Under the pieces are notes generated by a model that did not search any database, was not told where the DNA came from, and saw only the letters and a list, made by a program, of their open reading frames with translations. The translations under genes and the position numbers were made by a program. Shown piece after piece: positions 1 through 10,050 of a stretch of DNA of 64,000 nt. The stretch's first letter is position 1. Every line of letters begins with the position of its first letter. Source of the stretch: Acidimicrobiaceae bacterium (GTDB taxonomy: Bacteria; Actinomycetota; Acidimicrobiia; Acidimicrobiales; RAAP-2); assembly GCA_003162475.1 (NCBI GenBank), contig PMOI01000022.1, positions 55,936 to 119,935 of the forward strand. Reading direction: 5' to 3'.

Positions 1-797
1 CCCTTCTTCTTCACCACGTCGTCGTAGGGCTTGAAGACGTCCTGGTCAACGCCGACCGGCACCACCGTGAGGCGACTGAGCGCCACGCCCATCTGAGCGT
101 TGATGTCGATCTTGGAGTTGTGCGAGACCGTCAACACGGCCGGAAGTTGCTTGACGACGCGCACCTGCATGCGAAGGAAACCGAACCAACGCCGCGTCGT
201 GAAACGCTGCCAGCGCGTCTCGGCGTGATCGAGCGCTATGGAGCGATCGACGGTGATGGGATGGTGCAGGGTCTCGAGTAGTGGCCAGCCCTGTTTTTGC
301 AGCTTCAAGATGCCCGGCCCCATGCACTGGTCGTCGTGAATGATGTCAAAATCGCCGCGACGACCGGACAGGATCTTCTCGATGCGCATCGAATAGGCGA
401 GCGGCTCGCCAAAGCCCGCGCTCATCATGACGCCGAACTCCGCGAGGTCCGCCAGCGACGTGAACTCCGAACGCGCAGGGATGCGAAAGGGGTCGGGGTC
501 GCGGTAGAGATCGAGGCCTCGAACGGCGGTGAAGCCCACGCCTTCGTCCAACTCAGGCCACGGGGGACCGGAGAAGACCTCGACGCTGTGGCCGAGGGCC
601 ACGAGCTCTCGCGTCAAATGACGGGTGTACACGCCCTGGCCCCCGCAACGAGGATTACCTCGGTAGACCAGGAAGGCCACGCGGTACTTCCCCGGTTCGG
701 CCGGTCTCGCCGGGACGTGCGCGGGCAGGGTGATGCTCCGGCTCAGCGCCCAAGAGGCCTTTACTGCGGCGATGGCTTCAGCGAGTGAGCGAGACAA
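1..797 (-). CDS. Glycosyltransferase family 4-like protein (partial, runs off window start)
   Basis: Own reverse translation gives an open frame AEPGKYRVAFLVYRGNPRCGGQGVYTRHLTRELVALGHSVEVFSGPP...TVSHNSKIDINAQMGVALSRLTVVPVGVDQDVFKP, typical of GT4; TTG start near 797 preceded by GGAAAG; ORF track shows only spurious ORFs here. Confidence 0.8.
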   Translation of the reverse strand, partial: MSRSLAEAIAAVKASWALSRSITLPAHVPARPAEPGKYRVAFLVYRGNPRCGGQGVYTRHLTRELVALGHSVEVFSGPPWPELDEGVGFTAVRGLDLYRDPDPFRIPARSEFTSLADLAEFGVMMSAGFGEPLAYSMRIEKILSGRRGDFDIIHDDQCMGPGILKLQKQGWPLLETLHHPITVDRSIALDHAETRWQRFTTRRWFGFLRMQVRVVKQLPAVLTVSHNSKIDINAQMGVALSRLTVVPVGVDQDVFKPYDDVVKKK

Positions 798-900
798 GCG
801 GCAACTTTCCTAATGACGGGGGTCTTCCATTCTCCCTCAATTCCAGAAGGGGCACAAACTCCTTGAAAGTGCCGTCGGCGCCTTGAGTACCATTCGAACT

Positions 901-2133
901 ATGGATCTCACCTACCCCCCCGAAGCCGAGTCGTTTCGCAAAGAAATACGCGCGTGGCTCGAGGAGAACCTTCCCCAGGGGTGGTTCGAACCGGGCTTTT
1001 CAATGAGTGCGGACGAGCGCACGATCTTCAACGAGACCTGGACCCAGAAGCTCTTCGCGGGCGGCTGGATCTGCGCCGGTTGGCCCGTCGAATACGGCGG
1101 CAAGGGACTCACGCTCATGGATCAAGTCGTCTTGAACGAAGAGTTCGCCAAGGCCAACACGCCCATGCGCGCCGACTTCTTCGGTGACACGTTGGTGGGC
1201 CCGACCATCCTGCAGTGGGGCACCGATGAACAGAAGAAGGAGTTCATCCCGGGTATCTTGAGCGGATCGATCGCGTGGTGTCAGGGGTTCTCCGAGCCCA
1301 ACTCCGGATCGGACCTGGCGGCGTTGAAGACGTCGGCGGTCCTCGACGGCGACGAGTGGGTCATCAACGGGCAGAAGGTCTGGACGACCCAGGCCCAGCA
1401 CGCCGACTACGTGTTCCTCCTCACGCGCACCGATCCCACCGCGCCCCAGCACGCGGGCATCAGTTACCTCCTCGTACCCATGCACCAAGAAGGTGTCGAC
1501 GTTCGTCCCATCACGCAGGTCGACGGATCGGCCGAGTTCAACGAGGTCTTTTTCACTGATGCCCGCGCACCCAAGGGCAACGTCGTCGGTGGTGTCAACA
1601 ACGGCTGGAAGGTCGCCATGACGACACTTGGCTTCGAGCGCGGTTCGTCGGCGACGACGGGTTATCGGCGCTTCCTAAAGGAATGGGAGATGGTCGTCAA
1701 AGAGACCAAGCGCGTGCACAAGAATGACGACGCCCTCGTACGCGACGCGCTCGTGAAGGCATGGTCGAAAGTGAAGATCATGGAGATCAACGGCTACCGC
1801 TCACTCACCGATGCGCTCAACAACACTCACAACGCGGCACTTCTCGGTGCGTGCAACAAGATGTTCTGGTCCGAAGCTCACCGCTCTTCGATGGAACTCG
1901 CCATGGACATTCTCGGTATGGAGGCTCAGATCCTCACCGGGAAGGGACCGGTCACCGGACCCTCGGGCGCCCCCCGGCGCGGCCGCGCCGACTATCCCGT
2001 GTCGGACCTTCAAGCTCAGTTCTTCTTCTCTCGATCCGAGACGATCTGGGGCGGAACGGCCGAGATACAGCGCAACATCATTGGTGAGCGAGCCCTCGGA
2101 CTACCAAAGGAACCCAAGGTTCTCAACGCCTAA
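901..2133 (+). CDS. Acyl-CoA dehydrogenase
   Basis: Translation with WCQGFSEPNSGSDLAALKTSA and WGGTAEIQRNIIGERALGLPKEP motifs; TTG start at 883 also possible. Confidence 0.93.
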   Translation: MDLTYPPEAESFRKEIRAWLEENLPQGWFEPGFSMSADERTIFNETWTQKLFAGGWICAGWPVEYGGKGLTLMDQVVLNEEFAKANTPMRADFFGDTLVGPTILQWGTDEQKKEFIPGILSGSIAWCQGFSEPNSGSDLAALKTSAVLDGDEWVINGQKVWTTQAQHADYVFLLTRTDPTAPQHAGISYLLVPMHQEGVDVRPITQVDGSAEFNEVFFTDARAPKGNVVGGVNNGWKVAMTTLGFERGSSATTGYRRFLKEWEMVVKETKRVHKNDDALVRDALVKAWSKVKIMEINGYRSLTDALNNTHNAALLGACNKMFWSEAHRSSMELAMDILGMEAQILTGKGPVTGPSGAPRRGRADYPVSDLQAQFFFSRSETIWGGTAEIQRNIIGERALGLPKEPKVLNA

Positions 2134-3371
2134 GCGGACTGCAGTACCGCCATGTTGCGCAACTCCTGGCGTTGTTGAATGAAGAGCCCAATGCTCGTCA
2201 ACACGGCGAAGACCGCGCCCATCAAGATGCCCACGCGAGGATTCGACCACGACACCACGAGACCGACGAGGGGTGCGCCGATCGGCGTCGTTCCAAGAAA
2301 CGCAATGCTGTAGAGGCTCATCACTCGTCCGCGCATATGCTCGCTGGAGTTCAACTGCAACAAGGAGTTCGCCGTCGCGATCAAGGCAATAGAGAACGCG
2401 CCCGTGGGGATCATGGCGATCTCGGCCAGCGTCGCCGTGGGCGCGAAGGCCGCCAGCGTCATGCACACGCCGAAGCCCAACATGATGAGGGTGAGCAACT
2501 GGGGCGTTGGACGAGATCGACGCGCGACCAAGAGTCCGCCAATGACGGCGCCCAGACCCATCGCGCCCATCAGGACGCCGTAGTGACCGGCCGAGTGCTC
2601 GTGAAAAGTAATGCGCGCAAGTAGTGGCAACGTGACGGTGAAGTTGTAGGCGAACGTACCAACGACCGCGACGGCGATGATGACGTTGCGCATCAAGGGA
2701 TTCTGGAAGGCGTATTTGAGACCAAGACGGAGTTGGCCCTTCTCGCGCGCCACGGTGCGCATTGGCAAGAACTCCGACTTGTGCATCAAGAGCAACGCAA
2801 TGAGTACGGCGACGAAGGAGCCGGCGTTGGCGAAGAAACACGCCGCAGTCCCGACGACCGCGATGGCGCCCGCGGCGATGGCGGGACCGATGAGGCGACC
2901 CGAGTTCATCAGCACGGAGTTCAAGCTCACGGCGTTCGCGATGAGATCGCGTCCGACCATCTCTTGCACGAAAGCCTGACGTGCGGGAACGTCAAAGAGG
3001 TTGACGATCCCGAGACCGAAGGCGACGAGGTAGACGCCAACGACGGTCACGTGGTGGGTACTGACCAGAATGCCCAGGAGAAGGGCCAGTAAACCAGCTG
3101 AGGTCTGGGTGAAGTACAAGATGCGACGCTTCTCGTGACGGTCCGCGATGAGTCCCCCGTAGGAACCGAGGAGCAACATGGGAACGAACTGCAGCGCCAC
3201 CGCGATCCCCAGGTCCACCGACGAACCAGTGATCTGCAGCACCAACCAACCCTGGGCCACGGACTGCATCCACGTACCCGACATCGAGATCAACTGACCA
3301 ATGAAGTAGAGGCGAAAGTTACGGACCTTCAGGGCCGCGAACGTGCGCGAGTTACCGCGTGCTCTTCTCAC
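2130..3371 (-). CDS. MFS transporter (EntS/MFS_3-like)
   Basis: ~12 TM segments, FRLYFIGQLISMSGTWMQSVAQGWLVLQITGSS N-terminus. Confidence 0.88.
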   Translation of the reverse strand: MRRARGNSRTFAALKVRNFRLYFIGQLISMSGTWMQSVAQGWLVLQITGSSVDLGIAVALQFVPMLLLGSYGGLIADRHEKRRILYFTQTSAGLLALLLGILVSTHHVTVVGVYLVAFGLGIVNLFDVPARQAFVQEMVGRDLIANAVSLNSVLMNSGRLIGPAIAAGAIAVVGTAACFFANAGSFVAVLIALLLMHKSEFLPMRTVAREKGQLRLGLKYAFQNPLMRNVIIAVAVVGTFAYNFTVTLPLLARITFHEHSAGHYGVLMGAMGLGAVIGGLLVARRSRPTPQLLTLIMLGFGVCMTLAAFAPTATLAEIAMIPTGAFSIALIATANSLLQLNSSEHMRGRVMSLYSIAFLGTTPIGAPLVGLVVSWSNPRVGILMGAVFAVLTSIGLFIQQRQELRNMAVLQSA

Positions 3372-3793
3372 TCGTCCTCCAACAAGGCTTCAAGAAACGC
3401 GACCAACTCTTCAGCCTTTCGTTGATCACTCGATGACAGAGCGAGAAGTTTGCGCTCGAGGAACTCGGTCTTGCGTTGGCGAATGGCGTTGAGCTCCCTT
3501 CGACCATGGGTCGTCAAGCGAACGCGCGTGCAGCGACGGTCGATTTCGTCCTCGAAGGTGTCGATCAGACCGAGTTCGCCCATGCCCTTCACCAACTTCG
3601 TTATCGACGGCGGTTGGACCTGTTCGGCGATCGCGAGTTCACCCAACGAGGGTCGCTCGAGCTTGTCGATCGACGCCAGTATCGATGCTTGTGCCGGCGT
3701 CACGCCACTCAGCGCGGAGTAGCGCAATTTGCGATTCATTCGCGTGATTGCTCGACGCAGACGAGCGGCGGTTTCGTTCATGGTCATATTCAT
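3368..3793 (-). CDS. MarR-family transcriptional regulator
   Basis: winged-helix pattern LGELAIAEQVQPPSITKLVKGMGELGLI...DRRCTRVRLTTHGRREL; overlaps MFS gene start. Confidence 0.9.
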   Translation of the reverse strand: MNMTMNETAARLRRAITRMNRKLRYSALSGVTPAQASILASIDKLERPSLGELAIAEQVQPPSITKLVKGMGELGLIDTFEDEIDRRCTRVRLTTHGRRELNAIRQRKTEFLERKLLALSSSDQRKAEELVAFLEALLEDE

Positions 3794-3809
3794 TAGTTCA
3801 CCTAACTAA
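3793..3809. promoter_or_regulatory. Candidate MarR operator TTAGTT-cacct-AACTAA
   Basis: perfect 6-bp arms, 5-bp spacer, between the divergent MarR and SDR genes. Confidence 0.5.
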
Positions 3810-3833
3810 ATACAACCATACGCTCTCGTTATC

Positions 3834-4844
3834 GTGACCCAGAAAATCGAAGGGCATCACGAGAACGTTACGCTCAAGTTGTTCGTCGATTCGGCCACGA
3901 GAGTGGCCCGTGCGGGAGGCGCCTTGTACAACGTTCCATCGCAGCAGGACAAGATCGTCGTCGTCACTGGCGCGAACAGCGGCACGGGCAGGGAGACCAC
4001 CAGACGGCTCGCTGGGGCTGGAGCCCACGTCATCATGGCGGTTCGATCGCAGGAAAAGGGTGACGCGGCGCGCGAGGAGATCCTCGCGCAACAGCCCGAC
4101 GCCCGACTCGAAGTACACCTGCTCGACCTCGCCGACCTCTCGTCGGTGAAGTCCTTCGCCGAGACCCTCGCCAACGAGAAACGTCCACTGCATCTCTTGG
4201 TCAATAACGCGGGCGTGATGGCGCCGCCCAAGCGATTTGAGACCGTCGACGGTTTCGAGCTTCAATTCGGCACCAACTTCCTCGGTCCCTTTGCCCTGAC
4301 CTTGCGCCTCTTGCCGTTACTGCTCGCCACGGACGGGTCGCGCGTGACGACCATGAGTAGCACCGTCGCCGCCATGGGCCGCATACGTTTCAACGATCCC
4401 CAACGGCGTCGTCACTACAGCCCCTACCCCGCCTACGCCCAGTCCAAACTCGCCGATCTACTCTTCGCGCAGGAACTGGCGTCGATCGCCAACCGGCGCA
4501 ACTGGGATCTGATCAGTAACGCCGCGCACCCTGGCTTCACGAGGACCAACCTCATCAGCGCGGGGGCGAGTCTCGGGAGAGACAGACCAAGGCGACAGTG
4601 GACGAGTGAGGCGAAGTTCCTCCCGTCACAGGGTGTCGAACAGGGTTCCGAGCCATTGCTCTACGCGGCGGCGAGTCCCGAGGCCGTCAGCGGCGTGTAC
4701 TACGGACCGAGCAGATACTTCGGTCTCGTCGGTCCGACGACCATCGCTCGCGTACCGCGGTCCGCACGAAAGCCCCACCTCGGCGAACGACTGTGGAAAC
4801 TGGCTGAGCAACTCACGGACGTCGAACTACCTGACGCGACGTAG
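3834..4844 (+). CDS. Short-chain dehydrogenase/reductase (retinol dehydrogenase-like)
   Basis: VVTGANSGTGRETTRRLAGAGAHVIMAVR; NNAGVMAPP; YAQSK. Confidence 0.88.
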   Translation: MTQKIEGHHENVTLKLFVDSATRVARAGGALYNVPSQQDKIVVVTGANSGTGRETTRRLAGAGAHVIMAVRSQEKGDAAREEILAQQPDARLEVHLLDLADLSSVKSFAETLANEKRPLHLLVNNAGVMAPPKRFETVDGFELQFGTNFLGPFALTLRLLPLLLATDGSRVTTMSSTVAAMGRIRFNDPQRRRHYSPYPAYAQSKLADLLFAQELASIANRRNWDLISNAAHPGFTRTNLISAGASLGRDRPRRQWTSEAKFLPSQGVEQGSEPLLYAAASPEAVSGVYYGPSRYFGLVGPTTIARVPRSARKPHLGERLWKLAEQLTDVELPDAT

Positions 4845-4854
4845 CTCTGATCGA

Positions 4855-5184
4855 TTAAAGCGAGCGGTACCGCGGAACGTACGCTCCGGTACCGAGAAGT
4901 GACGAGTCCTCGGGGTCCATCGTTTCGTCGACGCCCCCGATGACTTCTGTAACCCAAGAAAGTCGGTCCATCAAGATTCGCGTCACGCCACCTTGAATGG
5001 TGTCGGTAGAGATCGCGCAACTCGAACACGCACCTTGAAGTTGAACCTCGATGATGCCGGTTTCGACGTCACAACGAATCAAGACGAGATCGCCACCGTC
5101 AGCTTGCACCGACGGGCGCATCAGGTCCATCAGCGCGTTCAACGCTGAGAGACGACTCGCCCGTTCTTGATCGGTAAGTTCCAT
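4855..5184 (-). CDS. NifU-like C-terminal domain Fe-S scaffold protein
   Basis: LMRPSVQADGGDLVLIRCD...VQLQGACSSCAISTDTIQGGVTRIL. Confidence 0.88.
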   Translation of the reverse strand: MELTDQERASRLSALNALMDLMRPSVQADGGDLVLIRCDVETGIIEVQLQGACSSCAISTDTIQGGVTRILMDRLSWVTEVIGGVDETMDPEDSSLLGTGAYVPRYRSL

Positions 5185-5240
5185 TGGTCCAGTCTGCCGT
5201 GAAATCGATGTGCCGTGCCCTCAAGTGCCCACTTACTACG

Positions 5241-6518
5241 ATGTTCCTGATGATAAAAGAACCTGCGCGTCTAAGCGCCAGCGATATCAACCTCTCCGCA
5301 ACGGAGTTCTGGCTCAGACCTCTGAGCGAGCGAGAAGAGGCATTTCGCGTCCTTCGTCAAGACCTCCCCATTGGCCACTACGCCACGCCGATCTTGCCCG
5401 GGTCGACCTTAGAACTCCCGAACGATGAGGGCTACTACGCCCTGACGCGCTACGCGGACATCGCGGAAGTGTCACGGCGCCCCGAGGTCTTCATCTCCGG
5501 CCCGGGCGCGGTCTCGATAATCGACTTTCCGCCGGAGATCGTCGAGTACTTCTCGGGCATGATCTCCACGGATAATCCCAAGCACGCCCGCCTGCGAAGG
5601 ATCGTTTCAAGGGCATTCAGTCCAAAGAACGTCCGTGGCGTCGAAGAGTCGATCGATCGCGTCGCCGATACCGTGCTCAATCGAGCGCGTAATGAAGGAA
5701 CGGGCGACTTCATCATAGATGTCGCCGCGCCCTTCCCTCTCGAGATCATCTGTTCGATGATGGGCGTACCCGAAAGTGAATTCGCCACCGTGCTGAAATG
5801 CTCGAACATCATTCTCTCGATGGGTGACTCCGAGTTCATTCCCGAAGGTAGCGACCCGGTCGTGTCCTTTATCGAGGCTGGCGCGACCTTGACCGGCATC
5901 ATGGACGAACTCGCCACGTTTCGCGTCGATCAGCCGATCGACGACATCACGAGCGCGCTCGTCAACGCCGAGATCGAGTCCGAGAAGTTGACCAAACAGG
6001 AATTGGCCTCGTTCTTCGTGTTGCTCGTGACCGCGGGCAGTGAGACGACGCGTACGGCCCTCGCCCACGCGCTCATCGCTTTCGACGACTTCCCTGAACA
6101 GAAGCAACGCCTGACGGAAGACTTTGAAGGCCTCGCCAAAACAGCCACCGACGAAATCGTGCGCTGGGCCACGCCGATCACGTGGATGCGACGAACCCTC
6201 GCCTCGGACTACGTCCTTTCGGGCTTCGAACTGAAGACGAACGACAAGGTCGTCATGTTCTATAACTCGGCGAATCGCGACGAAGACGTCTTCGTCGACC
6301 CCCAGAAGTTTGACGTCGCTCGAACCCCGAACGAACACTTCGGATTCGGCGCCCCCGGTCCACACTTCTGTCTCGGCTCGCACTTGGCTCGGCGCGAGAT
6401 CTCGGTGATGTGGCGCGATCTGCTGTCACGCACGCCGACCATTCACCACACCGGGCCACCCGTTCAACTCTCCTCAAGCTTCGTGAACGGCATCAAGCAC
6501 CTCAACTACAGCTTCTAG
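5241..6518 (+). CDS. Cytochrome P450
   Basis: FVLLVTAGSETTRTA I-helix, FGFGAPGPHFCLGSHLARRE heme loop. Confidence 0.95.
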   Translation: MFLMIKEPARLSASDINLSATEFWLRPLSEREEAFRVLRQDLPIGHYATPILPGSTLELPNDEGYYALTRYADIAEVSRRPEVFISGPGAVSIIDFPPEIVEYFSGMISTDNPKHARLRRIVSRAFSPKNVRGVEESIDRVADTVLNRARNEGTGDFIIDVAAPFPLEIICSMMGVPESEFATVLKCSNIILSMGDSEFIPEGSDPVVSFIEAGATLTGIMDELATFRVDQPIDDITSALVNAEIESEKLTKQELASFFVLLVTAGSETTRTALAHALIAFDDFPEQKQRLTEDFEGLAKTATDEIVRWATPITWMRRTLASDYVLSGFELKTNDKVVMFYNSANRDEDVFVDPQKFDVARTPNEHFGFGAPGPHFCLGSHLARREISVMWRDLLSRTPTIHHTGPPVQLSSSFVNGIKHLNYSF

Positions 6519-6865
6519 GTCCTTCGCGCCGCCTGGGCTTCGTCGAAGACTCGAAGTGCTCGCGGTCCCCAGACCGTGCCCGGTCCCCCGTTCATCGAGA
6601 TCGCGACGCCAATGGCTTCGCCGAGTTGTTGACGGGTGACGCCCGCGCGAACGGCCCCACGGGTGTGCGCGACGATACAGCCGTCGCACTCTCTCGTGAT
6701 CGCGATCGCGACAGCCAACAACTCCTTCACCGCGACCGAGAGTTCTCCTTCGGCCATGGCCGCTGTCGACATCGTCACGTAACTCTTCATGACCTCGGGT
6801 ATCAAGTCATGCAAATCGAGTGACGGCTGTCGAAGTTCTTCTCGAATGCGATCCATGCTCTCCAT
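6515..6865 (-). CDS. Carboxymuconolactone decarboxylase/AhpD-like protein
   Basis: VKELLAVAIAITRECDGCIVAHTRGAVRAGVTRQQLGEAIGVAISMNGGPG; start chosen by AGGAGGT SD. Confidence 0.85.
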   Translation of the reverse strand: MESMDRIREELRQPSLDLHDLIPEVMKSYVTMSTAAMAEGELSVAVKELLAVAIAITRECDGCIVAHTRGAVRAGVTRQQLGEAIGVAISMNGGPGTVWGPRALRVFDEAQAARRT

Positions 6866-6940
6866 AGTCACCTCCTGATTCGAGCGTAGTGACTCACGCT
6901 CATGGCAAACCAAGTCAGGGTATCGATTTCCTAAGATGGG

Positions 6941-7435
6941 ATGGTGAGCGCCATCGACGACCTTCTCTCGCACAACCGTTCATACGTGAAGACCCACGGA
7001 CACCGCGAACTGCCCACCGCCCCCCGGTTGCACCTCGCGGTCCTTACATGCATGGACTCGCGCCTCGACCTCTTTGGCGCGCTCGGACTCGATCTCGGTG
7101 AGGTGCACCTCGTACGTAACGCTGGCGGCATCGCGAGTGACGACGCCGTTCGTTCGCTTCTGCTCAGCCAACGACTACTCGGGACACGTGCGGTCATGGT
7201 CATTCACCACACGCGTTGTGGACTCGAGACCTTTGACGAAGAAACCCTTCAAGATGAGATCACGAGCACCCTCGGCGCTCGACCGCCCTTTCGTCTCGGC
7301 GCTTACCTTGACGTTGAAGAGGACGTTCGATCCACCGTCGCGACTCTTCGCTCGAGCCCCTTCATCGACGACACGGAGATACGTGGCTTCGTCTTTGACG
7401 TCGACGACGGAGAACTTCACGAGGTCGTCGACTAG
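6941..7435 (+). CDS. Beta-carbonic anhydrase
   Basis: LTCMDSRLD, NAGGIASDDAVRSL, IHHTRCGL. Confidence 0.9.
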   Translation: MVSAIDDLLSHNRSYVKTHGHRELPTAPRLHLAVLTCMDSRLDLFGALGLDLGEVHLVRNAGGIASDDAVRSLLLSQRLLGTRAVMVIHHTRCGLETFDEETLQDEITSTLGARPPFRLGAYLDVEEDVRSTVATLRSSPFIDDTEIRGFVFDVDDGELHEVVD

Positions 7436-7679
7436 GACTAGGTTACCTACTCGGTCGGCCCGGGCGATTGCCATAACTACGATGAACCCCGGCCCGAATG
7501 CGATGGAATATATTCTGTCGGCTCAAATCACCTCTTCGATCGGGATTTCTCGCCTTCTCGAACCGTCACGTTCTATCTGCGTCAAAGGAATCTACTGCGA
7601 CGTCAAATCACCGTACGCTGACATGTCACAACGCTCGAATCGGACCTAGCAAGCGAGCTCTCCCGGTTACGATTTACCT

Positions 7680-8708
7680 ATGTCAAATTACAATCCCGCG
7701 TCAAGTCGCTATGACGCCATGTCGTACCGACGGGTCGGCCGCAGCGGACTTAAGTTGCCAGCCATCTCACTCGGACTCTGGTACAACTTCGGTGACGACC
7801 GCACCATCGACAGCCAGCGTGCCATCGTACGACGGGCCTTCGACCTAGGCGTCACGCACTTCGACCTGGCCAACAACTACGGGCCGCCCTACGGCAGCGC
7901 CGAGACCAACTTCGGACGGTTGCTGCGAGAAGATTTCTCCTCGCTTCGCGACGAACTGGTCATCTCCACCAAAGCGGGTTGGGACATGTGGCCCGGCCCA
8001 TACGGCGATCTCGGGTCTCGCAAGTACATGCTTGCCAGCCTCGACCAAAGCCTCACGAGGTTGGGACTTGAGTACGTCGACGTCTTCTACCATCACCATT
8101 ACGATCCCGACACACCTCTCGAAGAGACCATGGGGGCGCTCGACGCGGCGGTGCGCTCAGGTAAGGCGCTCTACGTGGGTATCTCGTCGTATTCTGATCA
8201 GCGCACGCTCGAGGCGATCAAGATCCTGCGTGACCTTGGCACGCCCTTGTTGATCCACCAGCCCTCGTACTCAATGCTCAACCGGTGGATCGAGGAACGC
8301 CTTCTTGACGCGCTGGGCAACGAGGGGGTCGGGTGCATTGCGTTCTCGCCGCTTGCCCAGGGCCTGCTGACCAACCGTTATCTCGACAGCATCCCCGAGG
8401 GCTCACGGGTCACGAGGAACGACTCGCTACCTACGGACATGCTGAATGAGACGAACCTGAACCGCGTTCGCGGTTTGCGTGAAATCGCCCAACAGAGGGG
8501 CCAACTCGTCTCGCAACTCGCCCTTTCCTGGGCGCTACGCGATTCGAGGGTGACCTCGGTCCTTATTGGCGCGAGCAGCGTCGCGCAGTTGGAAGAGAAT
8601 CTGGGCGCGCTCGACAACTTGGAGTTCTCCGGAGCGGAGCTGGCAAAGATCGACGACTTCGCCGTGGAGAGCGGCATCGACCTGTGGCGAGAAATAGCCG
8701 TCCTCTAA
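7680..8708 (+). CDS. Aldo/keto reductase (YghZ/Kvbeta-like)
   Basis: GVTHFDLANNYGPPYGSAETNFG; SLDQSLTRLGLEYVDVFYHHHYDPDTPLEETMGALD. Confidence 0.93.
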   Translation: MSNYNPASSRYDAMSYRRVGRSGLKLPAISLGLWYNFGDDRTIDSQRAIVRRAFDLGVTHFDLANNYGPPYGSAETNFGRLLREDFSSLRDELVISTKAGWDMWPGPYGDLGSRKYMLASLDQSLTRLGLEYVDVFYHHHYDPDTPLEETMGALDAAVRSGKALYVGISSYSDQRTLEAIKILRDLGTPLLIHQPSYSMLNRWIEERLLDALGNEGVGCIAFSPLAQGLLTNRYLDSIPEGSRVTRNDSLPTDMLNETNLNRVRGLREIAQQRGQLVSQLALSWALRDSRVTSVLIGASSVAQLEENLGALDNLEFSGAELAKIDDFAVESGIDLWREIAVL

Positions 8709-8795
8709 GAATCGACTCCCCAGCCTTTGCTCGCGGTTCCTACGACGAGCATTACCGAAGTGTCGAACTACTCTGCGATTTGAAATTGGCCGCCT

Positions 8796-9602
8796 TCACG
8801 CGAGGACTTCTCCTAGGTGCTCGCGAATTATGTCTCGAACGTGGCCGACGGATCCCTCGAGTTTCTTCAGTGGCAAGCGCCGAGCAACGGCCGTAATACT
8901 TATCGCGCCATCTGGCTTTGATTTCGACGTTAGAAAGAACGGTATCGCGAGACAGTTGATACCTTCTTCATGCTCTTCATTGTCGACGGCATAGCCGCGC
9001 TCGCGAATAGTGGACAACTCATCGTGCAGCACGTCGACCGTCAAAATAGTGTTGGCCGTGTGGGGCACCAGTGGCTGATCGAGTTGTTCGACGAAATCGG
9101 CCACGGCCTGGCGAGTCGTGAGCGAGTAGGCCAGGAGCGCCTTACCTACCCCGGTGCAGTACGCGGGGTTGCGACCTCCAATCACCGACGTCATCTGATA
9201 GTGCGACGTTGGCGGGTGCACCTTAGCCAAATACACCACCTCGGCCCGGTCCAGTATCGCGTAGTGCGTGGTCTCGCCGAACTCCGCCGCGAGCGACACG
9301 AGGACGTGGCGAACTTGGCCCACCTCATCGAGTCTCTCGTAGTAAGAAAAGGCCAACTTGAGCAGACCGTAACCCAATCGGTAGTGGCTGTTGCGATCTT
9401 GCTCGACGAGTCCGGCGCGACGCAGTGCCCCAAGGGCGCGATGCACGCTCGACCTCGGCGAGTTGAGCAACCTCGCCAGTTCGTTGAGGCCCACGCCTTC
9501 AGGAAACGAACCGAGCAGATTGAGGATGGCCAGCACGCGGTCAGAGCCATTGAGGGCCTTGGTGACGTGCGCCAACTCCTCCGAACTGCCCACTTCGTTA
9601 AC
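8796..9602 (-). CDS. IclR-family transcriptional regulator
   Basis: LLGSFPEGVGLNELARLLNSPRSSVHRALGALRRAGLVEQ; effector domain AYCTGVGKALLAY; GTG start placed at 9602. Confidence 0.92.
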   Translation of the reverse strand, partial: VNEVGSSEELAHVTKALNGSDRVLAILNLLGSFPEGVGLNELARLLNSPRSSVHRALGALRRAGLVEQDRNSHYRLGYGLLKLAFSYYERLDEVGQVRHVLVSLAAEFGETTHYAILDRAEVVYLAKVHPPTSHYQMTSVIGGRNPAYCTGVGKALLAYSLTTRQAVADFVEQLDQPLVPHTANTILTVDVLHDELSTIRERGYAVDNEEHEEGINCLAIPFFLTSKSKPDGAISITAVARRLPLKKLEGSVGHVRDIIREHLGEVLA

Positions 9603-9666
9603 CCCCACCCGACCCCTCCCAGTAGTGACGGCCTGAAAAATCACTATACCTACTGCTCGTCGTAGA

Positions 9667-9679
9667 GGAACAGAGTTCC
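9667..9679. promoter_or_regulatory. Candidate IclR operator GGAAC-aga-GTTCC
   Basis: perfect 5-bp inverted repeat just upstream of the proposed IclR start. Confidence 0.35.
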
Positions 9680-10050
9680 AATTATCAGAACATTGAGGAA
9701 AACCACCCAGTGGTTCATTGGTTTGACGCGCCACCAAACCCTTGACGGTTTCAAAGAATCGCGACACAATTCCTACGACTGAACGAGGGACCGCCCAGCC
9801 TAGGCAGCGTTAGGAGATATAGGGGGCCCTTCGCACTCGACAATCCTCACTACCGAACGGGACGTCACGACTCAGTCCACTGGTCACGCGAACACGTCAC
9901 GAAGATTTCTAAGGACGAGCTAACTCCCTACAGCTCAGTCGACTCCATCGCACGGCGCAAAAGCACTCGTTGCCCATCACCACGTACAACGTGTTCGCGC
10001 CGAGAGAGCAGGCCATTACCTGAAGCGCGACGTCCTCGATCGAAGTGTCG

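Noticed and set aside
297-788. + strand 163-aa ORF (and 46..327 -)
   Set aside because: The GT4 reading frame on the - strand spans the region with recognisable protein sequence; these are shadows.
7619-7628. TGACATGTCA palindrome upstream of the aldo/keto reductase
   Set aside because: Only 10 bp and no adjacent regulator; too likely by chance to call an operator.
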